DNA of 64,000 bases from Gammaproteobacteria bacterium (GTDB lineage: Bacteria; Pseudomonadota; Gammaproteobacteria; Tenderiales; Tenderiaceae): the NCBI GenBank assembly GCA_021731365.1, contig JAKFXL010000023.1:20884-84883 (forward strand). Direction: 5' to 3'. The notes beneath the pieces are model-generated. The model was not told where the DNA came from. It saw only the letters and a list, made by a program, of their open reading frames with translations, and ran no database searches. A program made the translations under genes and the position numbers. Below, one piece after another: positions 1 through 8,730 of this stretch. The stretch's first letter is position 1; the number at the start of each line of letters is the position of its first letter.

Positions 1-7
1 TCGCTCC

Positions 8-889
8 CTAGCGATCCTCATCCTCAACGTCGGGGAGTACATCCTCAGCCACCAGGCTCACCTCGAGCAGATGGATACGGCGGCTATCGGCACTCAATAC
101 CTTTATCTGGTAACAGCCAATCGTAATCTCCTCACCACGCTCCGGCATACGGCTGAACGCCTGCATCACCAGACCGCCAATCGTATCAAACTCCTCATCA
201 CTGAAATCACACTTGAAGTAGTCGTTAAACTCCTCAATAGGCGTCAATGCCTTGATAATAAAACGGTCGTCGTTCTGCTTTTTGATAAAGATATCTTCAT
301 CAATATCGTGTTCATCCTCAATCTCGCCGACAATCTGCTCCACCACATCCTCAATCGTCACCAGACCGGCAGCACTGCCAAACTCGTCCACCACAATCGC
401 CATATGGTTACGGTTGGCGCGAAAATCCTTGAGCAGAATGTTGAGCCGTTTGCTCTCCGGCACAAAGACTGCGGGGCGCAACACGTCACGCACATTGAAT
501 TGAAGACGTCGGTCACCGATAAAATAGGGCAGCAGATCCTTCGCCAGGATCAACCCCACCACCTCATCGATATCCTCACCGATGACGGGGAAACGGGAGT
601 GGCCCGACTCAGTAATCACCGGCAGCAACTCATCCAGGGTGGCGTCCTGCTGCAATACCGCCATCTGCGCCCGTGGAATCATAATATCGCGCACCTGCAT
701 CTCGGAGACCTGCATCACCCCCTCGATCATCATCAGCGCATCCACCTCCAGCAGGTCACGCTGCTGGGCATCACGCAACAGCCCCAGGAGTTCACTCTTG
801 TCTCTCGGCTCCCCCCCCGACAGCACATGGGTCAAACGCTCCAGCCAGGAGCGTGGAACACCACCACTGCTCGTTCGATCTTCGCTCAT
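8..889 (-). CDS. corC: CorC/HlyC family CBS-domain protein
   Basis: CorC (YbeX)-type protein of 293 residues. The family is linked to Mg2+/Co2+ efflux and, in enterobacteria, to ribosome integrity; it acts in the cytoplasm. Seen: no membrane segment, a CBS pair at about residues 70-200 (with MIPRAQMAVLQ near the start and GLVTIEDVVEQIVGEI near the end) and a CorC_HlyC domain at about 210-285. It is the last visible gene of the miaB-phoH-ybeY-corC block, 45 bases after ybeY. In many gammaproteobacteria lnt follows, which would lie beyond the left edge. The family and locus are secure; the transport role is by homology only. Confidence 0.93.
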   Translation of the reverse strand: MSEDRTSSGGVPRSWLERLTHVLSGGEPRDKSELLGLLRDAQQRDLLEVDALMMIEGVMQVSEMQVRDIMIPRAQMAVLQQDATLDELLPVITESGHSRFPVIGEDIDEVVGLILAKDLLPYFIGDRRLQFNVRDVLRPAVFVPESKRLNILLKDFRANRNHMAIVVDEFGSAAGLVTIEDVVEQIVGEIEDEHDIDEDIFIKKQNDDRFIIKALTPIEEFNDYFKCDFSDEEFDTIGGLVMQAFSRMPERGEEITIGCYQIKVLSADSRRIHLLEVSLVAEDVLPDVEDEDR

Positions 890-934
890 TGCTCCTCGAT
901 CCTTTGATTACTCGTTTGCACGCTCTTCATATAC

Positions 935-1387
935 CTAAATTTCATAAGGGTTATTGATATTCAACTGCGCCAGAATCTCAACCTCAAGTCCTTCCATCTC
1001 ATCCGCGTCTGCCTCTTCAATATGGTCATAACCGAGCAGATGCAACACCCCATGCACCACCATGTGGGCCCAGTGGGAGATAGCCGGTTTGCCTTGCTCC
1101 AGCGCCTCCACCTCCACCACTGCGGCACAGATCACCACATCACCCAACAGCGGCAACTCAACCCCTGGGGGCGCTTCAAACGGAAAGGAGAGTACGTTGG
1201 TCGGTTTGTCCTGATGACGATAGATACGATTAAGCTGCTGCATCTCATCACGGGTCACAATACGCACCGTCAGCTCCGCCGTCTCGACAAAACCGGCCAA
1301 CGCCGCCTCCACCCAGCGCTGCACCGTATCAACACCCGGCAGTACGCCACCTTTGGTTGCGTACTGAACATCAAGATCAACCGTCAT
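935..1387 (-). CDS. ybeY: Endoribonuclease YbeY, 16S rRNA maturation
   Basis: Single-strand-specific, zinc-dependent endoribonuclease for 16S rRNA 3'-end processing and ribosome quality control. Seen: 150 residues, the usual family length, with the metal site [11 protein letters not shown], putting the three ligand histidines at 112, 116 and 122. The conserved NVLSFPF stretch is near residue 64. Its start overlaps the phoH stop by four bases (ATGA), so translation is probably coupled. It sits between phoH and corC as in most gammaproteobacteria. Confidence 0.96.
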   Translation of the reverse strand: MTVDLDVQYATKGGVLPGVDTVQRWVEAALAGFVETAELTVRIVTRDEMQQLNRIYRHQDKPTNVLSFPFEAPPGVELPLLGDVVICAAVVEVEALEQGKPAISHWAHMVVHGVLHLLGYDHIEEADADEMEGLEVEILAQLNINNPYEI

Positions 1388-2457
1388 GATTGTCGTTTGC
1401 CCAGGGGCTGACTCGACGTCACACTCCCCTCAACTTCCGCCTCATGTGTCTCGTACGCCATCACAATGCGCTGCACCAGGGGATGGCGCACCACATCCCT
1501 GGCACTGAAAAAGGTAAAACTGATGCCGTTTACATCGCGCAAAATATCAATCACATGACGCAGTCCCGAGTCGCGACTGCTGGGCAGATCCACCTGGGTC
1601 ACGTCACCCGTCACTATCGCCTTCGAGTTAAAGCCGATACGGGTCAGGAACATCTTCATCTGCTCTTTGGTGGTGTTCTGCGCCTCATCGAGGATGATAA
1701 AGGCGTCGCTCAAGGTGCGGCCGCGCATGTAGGCCAGTGGCGCAATCTCAATCACCTGCCGCTCCATCAACTTCACTACCCGCTCAAAGCCGAGCATCTC
1801 ATGCAGGGCATCGTAGAGTGGACGCAGATAAGGATCTATTTTTTGAACCAAGTCACCCGGCAGAAAACCGAGCCGCTCACCCGCCTCCACCGCTGGGCGG
1901 GTCAGGATGATGCGCTGCACCTTGTCCTGTTCCAGTGCTTCAACGGCGCAGGCCACCGCCAGATAGGTCTTGCCGGTTCCGGCGGGGCCAACACCAAAAC
2001 TCAGGTCATGGGTACGGACGGCTTGCAGGTAACGCACCTGATTGGCGCCGCGGCCTTTGACAAAGCCGTGGCGGGTCTTGATCACCGCCGGCTCGATCAC
2101 CACCGCAGACTCTGCCTTGGTCACCGATTCACCCAGCTCACCCAGCCACTGCTGCAACAACAGATGTACAGACTCAGGCGTCACCGGCTCACGGTCAGCC
2201 GCCGCATACAGGATTTTAATCACCGTGGCAGCCGCAGTCACCCGCGCCTCATCGTCGCCGATGATGCGAAAAACATTAGCACGGTTGTTGATTTCGACCC
2301 CCAGACGCTGCTCTATCTGCCGCAAATGGTCATCAAACTGACCACACAGATGGGCCAGGCGCTGGTTATCGGCAGGCTCAAGAATAAAGTCGGAAGTTAT
2401 CGGTTGACCGTTCAAAATTATATATATCAGTATGGAGTGGGTGAAATTGAAACACAC
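1384..2457 (-). CDS. phoH: PhoH-like ATPase (YbeZ)
   Basis: PhoH-family P-loop ATPase, the cytoplasmic partner of YbeY in rRNA processing. Seen: Walker A GPAGTGKT at residues 157-164 and a Walker B stretch FIILDEAQN about 100 residues later. The first ~110 residues form the usual N-terminal KH-like region. The frame opens with GTG and gives 357 residues, about ten more than E. coli YbeZ. The first ~15 residues look unlike the family and no clear ribosome site precedes them, so translation may begin at the in-frame TTG near residue 15. Overlaps ybeY by four bases and lies 53 bases after miaB. Confidence 0.94.
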   Translation of the reverse strand: MCFNFTHSILIYIILNGQPITSDFILEPADNQRLAHLCGQFDDHLRQIEQRLGVEINNRANVFRIIGDDEARVTAAATVIKILYAAADREPVTPESVHLLLQQWLGELGESVTKAESAVVIEPAVIKTRHGFVKGRGANQVRYLQAVRTHDLSFGVGPAGTGKTYLAVACAVEALEQDKVQRIILTRPAVEAGERLGFLPGDLVQKIDPYLRPLYDALHEMLGFERVVKLMERQVIEIAPLAYMRGRTLSDAFIILDEAQNTTKEQMKMFLTRIGFNSKAIVTGDVTQVDLPSSRDSGLRHVIDILRDVNGISFTFFSARDVVRHPLVQRIVMAYETHEAEVEGSVTSSQPLGKRQS

Positions 2458-2510
2458 TCTGTCATTAAAGACTAGCCATAAGCGCTACGACTACCATTAA
2501 CCCGCTGATT

Positions 2511-3848
2511 TTACTCAACAAGCTCACCACGAAGCGAGTTAGGCTGGGCCTCGACGATACGCACAGTCACAAACTGCCCGATCATCTTGGTAACATCGCC
2601 ACCCCGGCAATCAAAGTTGACCACGCGACTATTTTCAGTGCGCCCGGCCAGCTCAGAGGCGTCACGGGTTGAGGGACGCTCCACCAATATACATTGCAGT
2701 GTGCCCACCATCTGCTCGCTGATGGCCATCGTCATCTCATTGATACGCGCCTGAAGGCGGGCAAGACGGGCCTGCTTTACCGCCAGCGGCACATCATCCG
2801 GCAGTGAAGAGGCCGGTGTACCGGGACGCTGACTATATATAAAGCTAAACGAACGGTCGTAGCCAACATCCTCAATCAGCTGCATCGTCGCCTCAAAATC
2901 GGCGTCGGTCTCGCCGGGAAAACCGATAATAAAGTCAGACGACATCGCCAGATCCGGACGCACCTCACGCAAGCGCCGCACAATCGCCTTATACTCCAGC
3001 GCCGTATGGCCACGTTTCATCATGGCCAGAATCCGGTCGGAACCGCTCTGCACCGGCAGATGTAGGTGGCTCACCAGCTCCGGCACCTCGGCATAGGCGC
3101 GGATCAGACTGTCGTTCATCTCGATCGGGTGGGAGGTGGTGAAACGGATACGCTCAATCCCCTCAATCGCCGCAACGTAGTGGATCAGCAGACCGAGATC
3201 AGCAATCTCGCCGTCATGCATCACACCACGATAGGCGTTAACGTTCTGCCCCAGCAGATTGACCTCGCGCACCCCTTGGGCCGCCAGCTTGGCCACCTCG
3301 GCCAGCACATCGTCAAACGGACGGTTGATCTCTTCACCACGGGTATAGGGAACCACACAGAAGGTGCAGTATTTAGAACACCCCTCCATGATCGAGACAT
3401 AGGCCATGGGGCCATCGGCCCGTGGCTCCGGCAGGCGATCGAACTTTTCAATCTCTGGGAAAGAGATGTCGATCACCGGTGCCCGCTTAAGGCGAGCAGC
3501 ACGAATCAGCTCCGGCAGGCGGTGCAACGTCTGCGGACCAAAGATCACATCCACATAGGGGGCACGAACACGAATCGCCTCCCCCTCCTGGCTGGCAACA
3601 CACCCGCCGACGCCAATCACCAGATGGGGCCGTTTTTTCTTCAACTCACGCCAGCGCCCGAGCTGCGAGAAGACCTTCTCCTGCGCCTTTTCACGCACCG
3701 AACAGGTATTCAGCAGCAGCACATCGGCCAGCTCGGCCTCTGTGGTCAACTCCAGACCATGGGACTCATTGAGCAGATCCGCCATCTTGGAGGAGTCGTA
3801 CTCGTTCATCTGACAACCGAAGGTTTTGATAAACAGTTTCTGGGCCAT
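2511..3848 (-). CDS. miaB: tRNA-2-methylthio-N6-dimethylallyladenosine synthase
   Basis: Radical-SAM methylthiotransferase that adds the 2-methylthio group to i6A37 of tRNAs reading UNN codons. Seen: N-terminal UPF0004 domain with cluster cysteines 12, 49 and 83, radical-SAM cysteines 157, 161 and 164 (CSKYCTFC), and a C-terminal TRAM domain. I chose the ATG at 3846-3848, giving 445 residues and the family N-terminus [19 protein letters not shown]; an upstream in-frame start would add 26 residues with no family similarity. First gene of the miaB-phoH-ybeY-corC block. Confidence 0.97.
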   Translation of the reverse strand: MAQKLFIKTFGCQMNEYDSSKMADLLNESHGLELTTEAELADVLLLNTCSVREKAQEKVFSQLGRWRELKKKRPHLVIGVGGCVASQEGEAIRVRAPYVDVIFGPQTLHRLPELIRAARLKRAPVIDISFPEIEKFDRLPEPRADGPMAYVSIMEGCSKYCTFCVVPYTRGEEINRPFDDVLAEVAKLAAQGVREVNLLGQNVNAYRGVMHDGEIADLGLLIHYVAAIEGIERIRFTTSHPIEMNDSLIRAYAEVPELVSHLHLPVQSGSDRILAMMKRGHTALEYKAIVRRLREVRPDLAMSSDFIIGFPGETDADFEATMQLIEDVGYDRSFSFIYSQRPGTPASSLPDDVPLAVKQARLARLQARINEMTMAISEQMVGTLQCILVERPSTRDASELAGRTENSRVVNFDCRGGDVTKMIGQFVTVRIVEAQPNSLRGELVE

Positions 3849-3977
3849 AAAAAACTCAGGTCTAATGCGGGGAAAAGGGGGCAAAGCATACCATTTCTGA
3901 AAGTACGCCGCCAAAGCACATATCAAGCGCCGTCACCGCAACAGATGCCGCCTCGTTTGTTGAAGCAGAATCAAAGG

Positions 3978-4859
3978 CTAGTTATTCGCAGGGTTCAGTT
4001 TGAGCAAACTATCTGCCTGAGCCATTGGCAGCCATAAGGCAAGTTGAGCCAGTATGTCGTGGAGTGGACGATGGGTGCGCCGAGCGGCGGCGGTAACGCA
4101 CTTTAGCAGACAGCGGTTTGTGGTTTTGGCCTTTGCTGCCAACAGAAAATAAAACTGCCAGTCGGTCAATTGCTCGCAGGAGACATGATAATGAGCGCGT
4201 TTCACGCAGAGGTAACTGATGCCAGTTTCAGGCGGTTCGGCAGGGACACTGCCACGGAGCAAGGCTTGAAAAGCGCCCAACGGGTGATGGGTAACCACCA
4301 GGCGAGTGGTTTCTGGAAGAACAACCTCAATGTTGCCGCCCAGTAACAGGTCAAAAGGGTCAACTATTTCAAAGTCACTGCTTTCGAACCCCGTTGCTCG
4401 TAACGACGCGGCCATGGCCCGCTCGATTTGGGCTAAATCAAGAGGAAAAACCAGCTTTCCATCATCTGCCGCTTTAACCGAAGCACTTTGAGAGCGGCGA
4501 AGAAACTGAGCAAATCCGTCACCGAGTTCATACAGTGAAAAGCCGCGGGGTGGGTGGCTGCTCAGATATGCACGGCAGAAAAACTCAAACAGCGATTCGC
4601 CAAGCAAACGTTGCAATGCTGGGTAATCCGCCTTCAGGCAGGCAAACAGGCGTAACCAATACCCCTGGGCATAAATATCAAGGCGACTATGAGGTGAGAT
4701 GCCCGGTGGCACTTCAATAACATCCTCGATCATCCAGCTGCGGGTTTTCCGGGCGTGTGCCAAACCGTCCGGAAGCCCTTCAGGTGCCGTGATTGCGCTC
4801 ATCATCCAGCGCTGCAGGGAGGCAAGATCGGGAGAGTCCGAGTGGTTATTTTGCGCCAT
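3978..4859 (-). CDS. DUF2063 (HvfC/BufC-type) MNIO partner protein
   Basis: Member of the DUF2063 family, the usual partner of DUF692 iron oxidases in bufferin-type RiPP clusters. The partner is thought to present the substrate to the oxidase. Seen: about 293 residues from the ATG at 4857-4859, with the family signature around RLDIYAQGYWLRLFACLKAD and ALQRLLGESLFEFFCRAYL in the N-terminal half. A second ATG at 4878-4880 would add seven residues; neither has a strong ribosome site. Either way the start overlaps the upstream DUF692 gene (by 14 or 35 bases), which argues for coupled translation. Assignment by family pattern; the substrate is inferred from context. Confidence 0.85.
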   Translation of the reverse strand: MAQNNHSDSPDLASLQRWMMSAITAPEGLPDGLAHARKTRSWMIEDVIEVPPGISPHSRLDIYAQGYWLRLFACLKADYPALQRLLGESLFEFFCRAYLSSHPPRGFSLYELGDGFAQFLRRSQSASVKAADDGKLVFPLDLAQIERAMAASLRATGFESSDFEIVDPFDLLLGGNIEVVLPETTRLVVTHHPLGAFQALLRGSVPAEPPETGISYLCVKRAHYHVSCEQLTDWQFYFLLAAKAKTTNRCLLKCVTAAARRTHRPLHDILAQLALWLPMAQADSLLKLNPANN

Positions 4860-5811
4860 TGTACGAGTTTTTATATCCATTACTGGGGATGTTGGTCAGT
4901 TGAAAATCGATAGGGGTAGAGAGCACTGTCTGTTTATCGACTGATGCAACAGGCGTAGATGTGAGTGTATCGGGCATGACGCCGTTCAACATTAAATGCC
5001 TAGCTTTGTTGAGTTCGGCGAGAAGATCGGGGTAGTTGGGTATCTTAGCATCCCACTCGAGCAGGGTAGAAACACCTCCCGTCAACGTTTGAGCAAGCGA
5101 ATAGAGCTCCCAAACAGGTGCCGGAACGGGCGCATCGTGAGTGTCAACCATATACTCTTCGCAGAGGGTCGGCCCCGCCAGATGGATTTGCACCACATGG
5201 TCATGGGGTATTGAGCGGATGTAATGCTCCGCATCAAAACGGTGATTATGGGCGCTGACATAGACGTTGTTCACATCGAGTAACAGTCCGCACTGGGTTG
5301 CTTCAACCAGTTCCGTGATGAACTCCCACTCAGTCATGGTAGAAGAACGGAATTGAACATAGCTGCTGGGGTTTTCTATGATCAGCGGACGTTCAAGAAT
5401 CTCCTGAACCTCTCGCACCCGTTGTGTTACATGTTTCAACGACGCTTCATTAAACGGGAGTGGTAAAAGGTCGTGGGAGTTGTGACTGCCCAGTCCTGTC
5501 CAACACAGATGGTCGGATATCCAGGCGGCATTGACGCGCCCAGCAAGTTTTTTCAACTTGTCGAGGTAGTCTCGGTTCAAGGGTGACGCACTGCCAATCG
5601 AAAGGGATACGCCGTGCATCACAATAGGAATATCTGTTGATAACCGCTCCACCACACTGTTGGTGTAACCCGAGTTATCCATAAAATTTTCAGAGATGAT
5701 TTCGAACCAGTCAACACGTAGCCCCCCGGACAAAATCTCCGGGAGGTGTTGTGTACGCAGGCCGACACCGAAACCCAGGTTAGGCAGACCCAAACGGCTC
5801 TTCTTTTGCAT
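4846..5811 (-). CDS. DUF692 multinuclear non-haem iron oxidase (MNIO)
   Basis: DUF692/MNIO (BufB, HvfB, MbnB, TglH relatives), TIM-barrel enzymes with two or three iron ions that oxidatively remodel cysteine (or other residues) in peptide substrates. Seen: 321 residues with the family metal-site blocks in order: GFGVGLRTQH at the N-terminus, IVMHGVSLSIGS, IENPSSY, LLDVNNVYVSAHNH, VQIHLAGP and VDTHDAPVP, so the ligands appear intact. It begins 11 bases after the stop of the ferritin-like gene and overlaps the DUF2063 gene. The three genes are therefore almost certainly co-transcribed, with the upstream protein as the likely substrate. Confidence 0.93.
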   Translation of the reverse strand: MQKKSRLGLPNLGFGVGLRTQHLPEILSGGLRVDWFEIISENFMDNSGYTNSVVERLSTDIPIVMHGVSLSIGSASPLNRDYLDKLKKLAGRVNAAWISDHLCWTGLGSHNSHDLLPLPFNEASLKHVTQRVREVQEILERPLIIENPSSYVQFRSSTMTEWEFITELVEATQCGLLLDVNNVYVSAHNHRFDAEHYIRSIPHDHVVQIHLAGPTLCEEYMVDTHDAPVPAPVWELYSLAQTLTGGVSTLLEWDAKIPNYPDLLAELNKARHLMLNGVMPDTLTSTPVASVDKQTVLSTPIDFQLTNIPSNGYKNSYNGAK

Positions 5812-5822
5812 CGTGGTTGCGA

Positions 5823-7754
5823 TTAGTTCGGCGGTATAACGGTACGCAGATCGTTTGCCGCAGGTTTGCTTGGGGCTGGGCTGCCGGGGTTTTTACTGGC
5901 ATAGATCGCTGTATAAGCGGCCCATGCCGCGTCGTACACCTTCTCGTTACTGGTGAAGGAGAGCGTATTCGGCGGTATGGCTGCACCGGTATCAATGTCG
6001 ATTACATCCATTGTTCCACCGCCTGGCACACTGAGCAGCTGCCAATTTGAGATTGGCGCGCCGCACCCTCCTTTTTGGGCACAGGTATTGTCGCTGGGGG
6101 CAATATAGTTTCCAGTCGCATTTTTAACTGGATAGCCGCACCCGCCCTGCCCTTTGTGCAAATTAGAGCCGGAGCAGGTATGGAAGGCAGAGATATCTGC
6201 ACAGTTGTTGCCGGGGTTGGTGATACTCAACCCCTGACAAGCGTGATACTCGTCTGTAGTGGTGGGGGTCGGAAGAGCCGCTGAAAGATCCGGGGCAGCA
6301 CCCATCACTGCCCAATACAACGACATGCGATCTCCTGATGCCCTCATTGCTTGGTTGGGGAATGCTTTTGTACTATCGCCCCAGGAGAGGGTCAGCGCAC
6401 TATTGATGCCGTTGATAGCACCTACAATAAGGCTATTCAGGAGCTCTTCAGAGCCGGTTTTCAACCCATTAAGGGCATTAGCGACATCCGTCGGCGTAGG
6501 CAAAGCAGGATTAGGAACATAATCACTGGTTTGAAGATCGGCCCCCGTCCAGGCATTGCCCGCTGCAAACCACTGCGTAAAGGTCATGAATCCATCTGTA
6601 GCGATCACATCGGTTAAGTTGTTGAAGCGCTCCCAATGGTCAATCTCATCTCCGGTAACACGTGCGTCAGCGTCGCCAGAGCCAGGATAATCGATGGCAA
6701 GCGCGGCTTTATCCGGTTGAAACTGCAATTGAACATCATTGGTTGCCACGTGATCGATAAAGGTTGTTTTGTTGTCAACAATGACGGCCCCGACGCGCTC
6801 CTGAAGATAGAGACGAAAACCCTTAAGGGCGTTTTTGATGCCGCCTTCGCCTTGATCGGAAATACCCCTGATCATATCTGCCGCCTGAATAATCGCCAGT
6901 GAAGGATCAGATGCACTAATCTGTGTAGGCATACGGGGATATTCAGGATTGTGGTATTTCGTCATCCCGTTAAACACATCTCGCTGCTTGCTTAAATTTG
7001 TAGCGTCGAACATTTTTGTCCATAAAGTCTCCCCATCGCTGTACTCAATGGTGATGTACTTGAGCAAACAGTTATACATCCAGCCGATGGTGCCAAAGAG
7101 TGGCAGATCCTTTTCTGTATTTGCACTTGCCCAGTTAACAAAAGGCACAGCCGGGAAATAGTTGTCACGCGCATCAGGCTTAATATCGGCAAGGGCGACC
7201 TCATGTGACTGCTCAATGGCCAGAAACAGATTGATCTGCTCCTGATTCAATTCACCGATGTCGACATTGACCGAGGCGTAAGTCATCGTATCTGTCAGAT
7301 CGAGGATATGGGGGATTACGGTGTTAGTCGGCCCATAACAGCCCCAGCCACCCGCTGCGTTTTCCAGAAGAGAGCCGGTAAAAAACTTAGGCGTGACGCC
7401 CAGCACAACGGCCAGGTTAGCCGCCAATTGCAAATGCAGCATCTCCTGAATGAAGACACTAAACATGGTGTTGTACGCCTCTTGATTGGGCGTAAGCACT
7501 GTGCCAGGAGGTGTGGGTGTTGTCGACATGCCCGCCCAAAGACGACCCTTAGCAAGCGGGTTGCTAATTTTATGGGTGCCCTGAATTGATGACATGGCAC
7601 ACAGATAGAGTGGGATTGTGAAATTTTCCACATTGACGGCACCTTGGGCCAGTGCTGCTACCGCCGACTTGTCCAGATCAAGATTAGAGAGATCACGCTT
7701 TGTGATAGGCATAAAGTTTTTAGGGATAACACCTTTAAGCGCAGCTTCAGACAT
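5823..7754 (-). CDS. Ferritin-like (VioB/iminophenylpyruvate dimer synthase-type) protein with Cys-Gly-rich tail
   Basis: No function recognised with certainty. From the ATG at 7752-7754 (AAGGA eight bases upstream) it has 643 residues. About residues 20-290 resemble the ferritin-like domain of VioB/RebD-type iminophenylpyruvate dimer synthases: VENFTIPLYLCAMSSIQ with Glu43, then ExxH pairs at Glu104/His107 and Glu181/His184 as likely metal ligands. The middle part (300-490) is unassigned. The tail has six cysteines in 59 residues (506, 518, 527, 539, 558, 564), including CSGSNLHKGQGGCG and CAQKGGCG. These resemble the Cys/Gly/Lys motifs of MNIO substrates. About 80 residues follow the last Cys. 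No signal peptide is seen. Inferred: MNIO substrate; alternatively an independent oxidase. Confidence 0.75.
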   Translation of the reverse strand: MSEAALKGVIPKNFMPITKRDLSNLDLDKSAVAALAQGAVNVENFTIPLYLCAMSSIQGTHKISNPLAKGRLWAGMSTTPTPPGTVLTPNQEAYNTMFSVFIQEMLHLQLAANLAVVLGVTPKFFTGSLLENAAGGWGCYGPTNTVIPHILDLTDTMTYASVNVDIGELNQEQINLFLAIEQSHEVALADIKPDARDNYFPAVPFVNWASANTEKDLPLFGTIGWMYNCLLKYITIEYSDGETLWTKMFDATNLSKQRDVFNGMTKYHNPEYPRMPTQISASDPSLAIIQAADMIRGISDQGEGGIKNALKGFRLYLQERVGAVIVDNKTTFIDHVATNDVQLQFQPDKAALAIDYPGSGDADARVTGDEIDHWERFNNLTDVIATDGFMTFTQWFAAGNAWTGADLQTSDYVPNPALPTPTDVANALNGLKTGSEELLNSLIVGAINGINSALTLSWGDSTKAFPNQAMRASGDRMSLYWAVMGAAPDLSAALPTPTTTDEYHACQGLSITNPGNNCADISAFHTCSGSNLHKGQGGCGYPVKNATGNYIAPSDNTCAQKGGCGAPISNWQLLSVPGGGTMDVIDIDTGAAIPPNTLSFTSNEKVYDAAWAAYTAIYASKNPGSPAPSKPAANDLRTVIPPN

Positions 7755-7880
7755 GTTTATGGTCCTTGTTAAATGAAATGAATACTTCACATGTTGTTTT
7801 CAAATGTAAGCCCTTGCATCGGCAGCCCCATCATTTTCATTAACCTTTATTTTTATCCCCTAAACTGCCTCAACAGCCCC

Positions 7881-8042
7881 TGTAGCTACCCATACATGAA
7901 AGAGATGGTGGAAGCCCGTGGCGTTAACGCTGACCGCTCCAGCCTCAGCCGCTGGACATTCAAATAGACACCTGTTCTGGAAGGTGCATTTTGGCAAAGA
8001 AAATATTCCGTGGGTACGCGCTGGCGCAGTGATGAGACTTAA
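7881..8042 (+). pseudogene. IS6-family transposase remnant
   Basis: Part of the 358-base gap between 7754 and 8113. Read in one plus-strand frame, it gives a DDE-transposase fragment: EMVEARGVNADRSSLSRW matches the helix just before the catalytic domain of IS6-family transposases, and VGTRWRSDET matches the W-R-x-D-E-T block holding the first catalytic Asp. The frame is broken by TAG at 7965-7967 and ends at TAA 8040-8042, so it is dead. No matching ends or target duplication were found. It lies directly upstream of the ferritin-like/MNIO cluster and may record past mobility there. The leader of that cluster occupies 7755-7880. Confidence 0.7.
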
Positions 8043-8112
8043 GGAATCTCAGGGGCATTTGTAATGAACCCCATCGTTATTCACGTTTCATATTCATTCA
8101 AAAACAAAAACG

Positions 8113-8667
8113 TCATCTCTTAAGGCTATAGATATTGGCGCTCCAATAACTGCTTTTATGCTCAAGGGGTGCTACCCACCCTGCCGCCACCAGCGCCTTG
8201 GCGATCAAGCGATTCATAATGCCGTGCCCCACCAGCAGTACCGGCCCTTTTTCCGCCAGAGTAATCAGCCGCAGGGCCGCTGCCTTGGCTCGCGATTTAG
8301 TCTCACCCAATGAATCAACACCCCTGCTATAGCCACAAAGCCATAGCAGGCGGAACAGCACCACCCAGATACCCGGTGGAAGAGGCAAGAGTCGCCATTG
8401 GGCATACGGCAGTGGCGCTTCACAGAATAGTGGGTCAATCAGAGGATGGGCACACCCCAGCGCCTGTGCTGACGAAAGGGCTCGGGGCAGGGGGCTGGTG
8501 ATAACGGTTGTCTCTGGGTCAATCAACGTCAACAGATTTTTGGGGGCACTCTCCATGGCCACCACGGCTTGGTTGTACTGATCGATCCACCTCCCCATCT
8601 CTGCCGCACGGCACCAGCCGGTTACAGGCAGCAGCGGCTTACCGTGGCGCATGAGGGTGATTTTCAT
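8113..8667 (-). CDS. Histidine phosphatase family protein
   Basis: Phosphoglycerate-mutase-like (RHG) histidine phosphatase; the substrate cannot be read from sequence. Seen: the phospho-acceptor motif LMRHGKP at residues 5-11, the second active-site block LVGHGIMNRL near residue 155, and SPLPRALSSAQAL for the Arg-containing mid motif. I chose the ATG at 8665-8667 because it puts MKITLMRHGKP at the N-terminus (184 residues); an upstream start would add 17 unrelated residues. A hydrophobic patch near residues 105-120 is unusual for a soluble family member. It follows amt by 63 bases on the same strand, but no functional link is evident. Confidence 0.82.
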   Translation of the reverse strand: MKITLMRHGKPLLPVTGWCRAAEMGRWIDQYNQAVVAMESAPKNLLTLIDPETTVITSPLPRALSSAQALGCAHPLIDPLFCEAPLPYAQWRLLPLPPGIWVVLFRLLWLCGYSRGVDSLGETKSRAKAAALRLITLAEKGPVLLVGHGIMNRLIAKALVAAGWVAPLEHKSSYWSANIYSLKR

Positions 8668-8730
8668 GACAAAAGAGCCTGCCACCCCACACTGAAAGGA
8701 GAGGTAGCGTGACTCCACCGCCTTGCAACA

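Noticed and set aside
71..907. 278-codon open frame on the plus strand
   Set aside because: Fully antisense to corC, rich in His, Leu and Gln as expected for a reverse-frame shadow, no domain seen.
1390..2475. 361-codon open frame on the plus strand
   Set aside because: Antisense to phoH and composed of shadow-type residues.
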